Of a DNA stretch of 44,778 nt, positions 43,171 through 44,778 are shown piece after piece. How positions within the stretch are numbered: position 1 is the stretch's first letter; every line of letters begins with the position of its first letter. Source of the DNA: Rhizophlyctis rosea (Eukaryota; Chytridiomycota; Chytridiomycetes; Rhizophlyctidales; Rhizophlyctidaceae); assembly GCA_027596075.1 (NCBI GenBank), contig JADGJC010000317.1, positions 1 through 44,778 on the forward strand, read 5' to 3'. A program made the translations under genes and the position numbers. The notes under the pieces were generated by a model, which saw nothing but the letters and a program-made list of their open reading frames with translations, was not told the DNA's origin and made no database searches.

Positions 43171-43592
43171 CCTTCTCACACTCTCCTACTCACTCTCTCT
43201 CGAGTCTCGCCTCTTTTGTTCTCTCATGTTTACATTCTGAGTTTGAGTGATCCCTCTTCTCATCACTGTGATCCTCAGTCACCTGACCCACTCATCCGTT
43301 CCCCCCATCGAGCCTCCCCTCCCAATCCCCTCGCGTTCACACACTTCTGCTCAGCCATATTCATCGCCTGCACCCCGGTGACCTTTCCACTTGGCCACCC
43401 TCCCCATACAACCCCCAAACATCGCTCAATATAATAGGGTTTCAGACTGACAACCACACATACACCTATACACCCACTCGCACGTGCATCAGCTGACACC
43501 CAAACAAACCTCGGAGACCCTCCAGCCCTCCGTGATCGACACTATTCCAACAGTGATAAATATTCCATCACTCCACACTCCCCTCTATCGCG

Positions 43593-44778
43593 ATGGCAGT
43601 ACACAAAGTAATCACCCGCCCCCGGCCCAGGAGGACTGCTTCATCGGCAACACTCGCTTCACGACGTAGTGCTACTTTGTCCCTAATGTCATCAAAGTCC
43701 GTACACAGATTGTCAACGGCCTTGTCTTCGTCGTCACAAGATCCAAATTACTTCTACTTGTTGCCCACTGAGGTATGTTCCTTGTTGTTGTGTGGCGCAT
43801 GGGAAGGTGGGGGGGGGGGGGTGTGGGATTGGTTGGTTGTTTGTTTGAATTTGGGGAGAGAAGCGAAGATTGGTTGATGGCGATTGCCTTGATGCGAAGC
43901 GGAGTCCATGATTCTAACAAATCACACACACACACACACACACACAGATATGGCTCCACATCCTCCTCTACATCCCCCACCCCCTCACTCTCTCCCTAGC
44001 CTGCCGCGCAACCCACCGCCTAATAAACGACCCACACGCCCGTGCACTAATCCTTATCGGTAAATTCGGTACACCAACAGCCCTGTATTGGTCTTACAGA
44101 AAGGCAAAACTGCTGTTAGATAAAGACCCAAATCTCGTGTCGTTTTTGCTGGATGCTCCGTCTAAGGTGTCTTTGTCGAGTTCGAGTGATGTTGGGGCGC
44201 ATGTCGGGAGGAGGAGGGGGTTGAGTGATGGGTGGGTGATTGGTAGTGGTGCGAGTGGTGGTGATGGGCGCGTGGATGGTGCTGGTGGGGAGAGTTGGTG
44301 CACTGTGCCGAGGTTCTTCTTGCAGGTTGGTATTCTGTTCTGGCTTTGTTGCGTTTGGTGTCTTTGCCGTCGTTGGGTAGTTGGCTGGGGGGGAGGCTGG
44401 AATTGATGGGAGGGGAGGAGAGGGCGGCATGGGGAGAACCCGGAGCTGGTTGCCTAGCTTGATCCGGCTAGATTGGGCTAGATCGGACTTCATTTCTCAG
44501 TATGCACTGATGGTGGAGGCTCAATTTCATGAGCTGGATTGGGTTGGAGAGGGCGGCATGGGGAAAACGATGCCGGAGCTGGTTGCCTGGCTTACCCGGC
44601 CAGATTGGGATGGGTTGGGCTGCAGTTGCTAGTCTGCACTGATGATTGAGGTTGGAGTGGGACTCAATGGGGTGGTTCGGTTAGAAGGAGATGATTGATG
44701 TCGTTCTTCATGAAGGCAATGCTAATGCACGTCCTTGCATCATCGCACAGCATCTGCTCACACTGAAATCCCCAACAC
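43593..44778 (+). CDS. F-box-like protein, 5' part only (continues beyond the window)
   Basis: Exon 1 (43593-43772) encodes a basic Ser-rich N-terminus (MAVHKVITRPRPRRTASSAT) and ends DPNYFYLLPTE. Exon 2 (43948-44325) continues IWLHILLYIPHPLTLSLACR and ATHRLINDPHARALILIGKF, so the join reads LPTEIWLHILLYIPHPLTLS, a good F-box-like pattern (LPxEIxxxILxYIP). It then has LLLDKDPNLVSFLLDAPSK and a Gly/Ser-rich loop, ending WCTVPRFFLQ at a GTTGGT donor. No further exon could be placed in 44326-44778, which holds a tandem duplication, so the next exon is probably outside. By likeness to the genes at 11101 and 15038, ankyrin-type repeats may follow. The acceptor of intron 1 lies at the end of a CA dinucleotide array. 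Confidence 0.65.
43923..43946 (+). repeat. (CA)n microsatellite ending in a splice acceptor
   Basis: About twelve CA units run directly into the AG (43946-43947) that starts exon 2 of the F-box-like gene, so the repeat takes the place of the usual polypyrimidine tract. Confidence 0.8.
44419..44655 (+). repeat. two diverged tandem copies of a ~129-bp unit
   Basis: AGGGCGGCATGGGGAGAAC at about 44421 is repeated as GGGCGGCATGGGGAAAAC at 44551, 129 bases further on. Both are followed by CCGGAGCTGGTTGCCT, then CCGGC-AGATTGGG and CTGATG-TTGAGG-like matches. The unit lies in the presumed intron of the last gene. Confidence 0.7.

Larger units (their letters stand above)
39427..43592. other. gene-poor region with short dispersed repeats
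   Basis: Over 4.1 kb no gene is supported: frames are under 140 codons, overlap on both strands and resemble no family. Homopolymer runs and several near-copies of a 24-base motif occur, suggesting decayed repetitive DNA. The right end (about 42980-43590) becomes CT-rich, probably promoter and leader of the last gene. Confidence 0.45.

Noticed and set aside
1..44778. CRISPR arrays, rRNA operons or bacterial operon structure
   Set aside because: No regularly spaced repeats or rRNA-like conserved blocks were seen, and genes carry spliceosomal introns.

Overview
The window is eukaryotic and almost certainly from a zoosporic (chytrid-type) fungus. Genes are short and fairly dense, split by many small spliceosomal introns (mostly 44-110 nt, GTAAGT/GTATGT/GTGAGT-like donors, YAG acceptors, CTAAC-like branch sites). 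The content mixes fungal families (UPF0643, Adp1-type ABCG transporter, Mss51-like C-terminal domain) with families usually missing from Dikarya: a kinesin-13, an MST/Hippo-type kinase with a SARAH domain, a class C (GABA-B-like) GPCR and a UBL-RBR ubiquitin ligase. The species cannot be named from the sequence alone.

Layout: 3-125 end of an unknown gene; 977-3313 kinesin-13 (+); 3786-4915 Mss51/MYND-like gene, apparently broken (-); 5660-6825 ethylmalonyl-CoA decarboxylase-like protein (+); 7615-10539 MST1/2 kinase (+); 11101-12120 F-box/ankyrin-like protein (+); 12835-13955 SET-domain protein (+); 15038-16771 F-box/ankyrin protein with a C-terminal hydrophobic segment and a frame break (+); 16868-17362 small Gly/Asn-rich protein (-), divergent from 17952-18717 CENP-S/MHF1 (+, seven exons); 19648-19997 and 20789-21256 two related small secreted proteins (+); 21769-22660 HNH-nuclease remnant (-); 23523-24464 universal-stress-like protein (+); 24967-25927 F-box-like protein (-); 26339-29344 ABCG half transporter (-); 30624-31286 UPF0643 (-); 31956-36517 class C GPCR (-); 37934-39426 UBL-RBR ligase (+); 39427-43592 a gene-poor stretch with short dispersed repeats; 43593 to the end, the 5' part of another F-box-like gene (+).

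The genes do not form one pathway. Two themes stand out. First, signalling modules usually thought of as animal or amoebozoan are kept here in intact-looking form (Hippo kinase with SARAH and repeated Thr-Met motifs). A putative receptor is also present that joins a class C seven-helix domain to an ectodomain resembling a bacterial solute-binding protein. Second, the housekeeping genes splice into perfect reading frames, while members of expanded or accessory families (F-box/ankyrin, HNH, Mss51-like, secreted peptide, receptor) carry frame changes or in-frame stops that no convincing intron explains. This suggests gene decay, unusual splicing or local assembly indels.

Exon coordinates were worked out by hand from splice consensus, frame continuity and remembered family consensus sequences. 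They have not been tested by alignment or transcript data.
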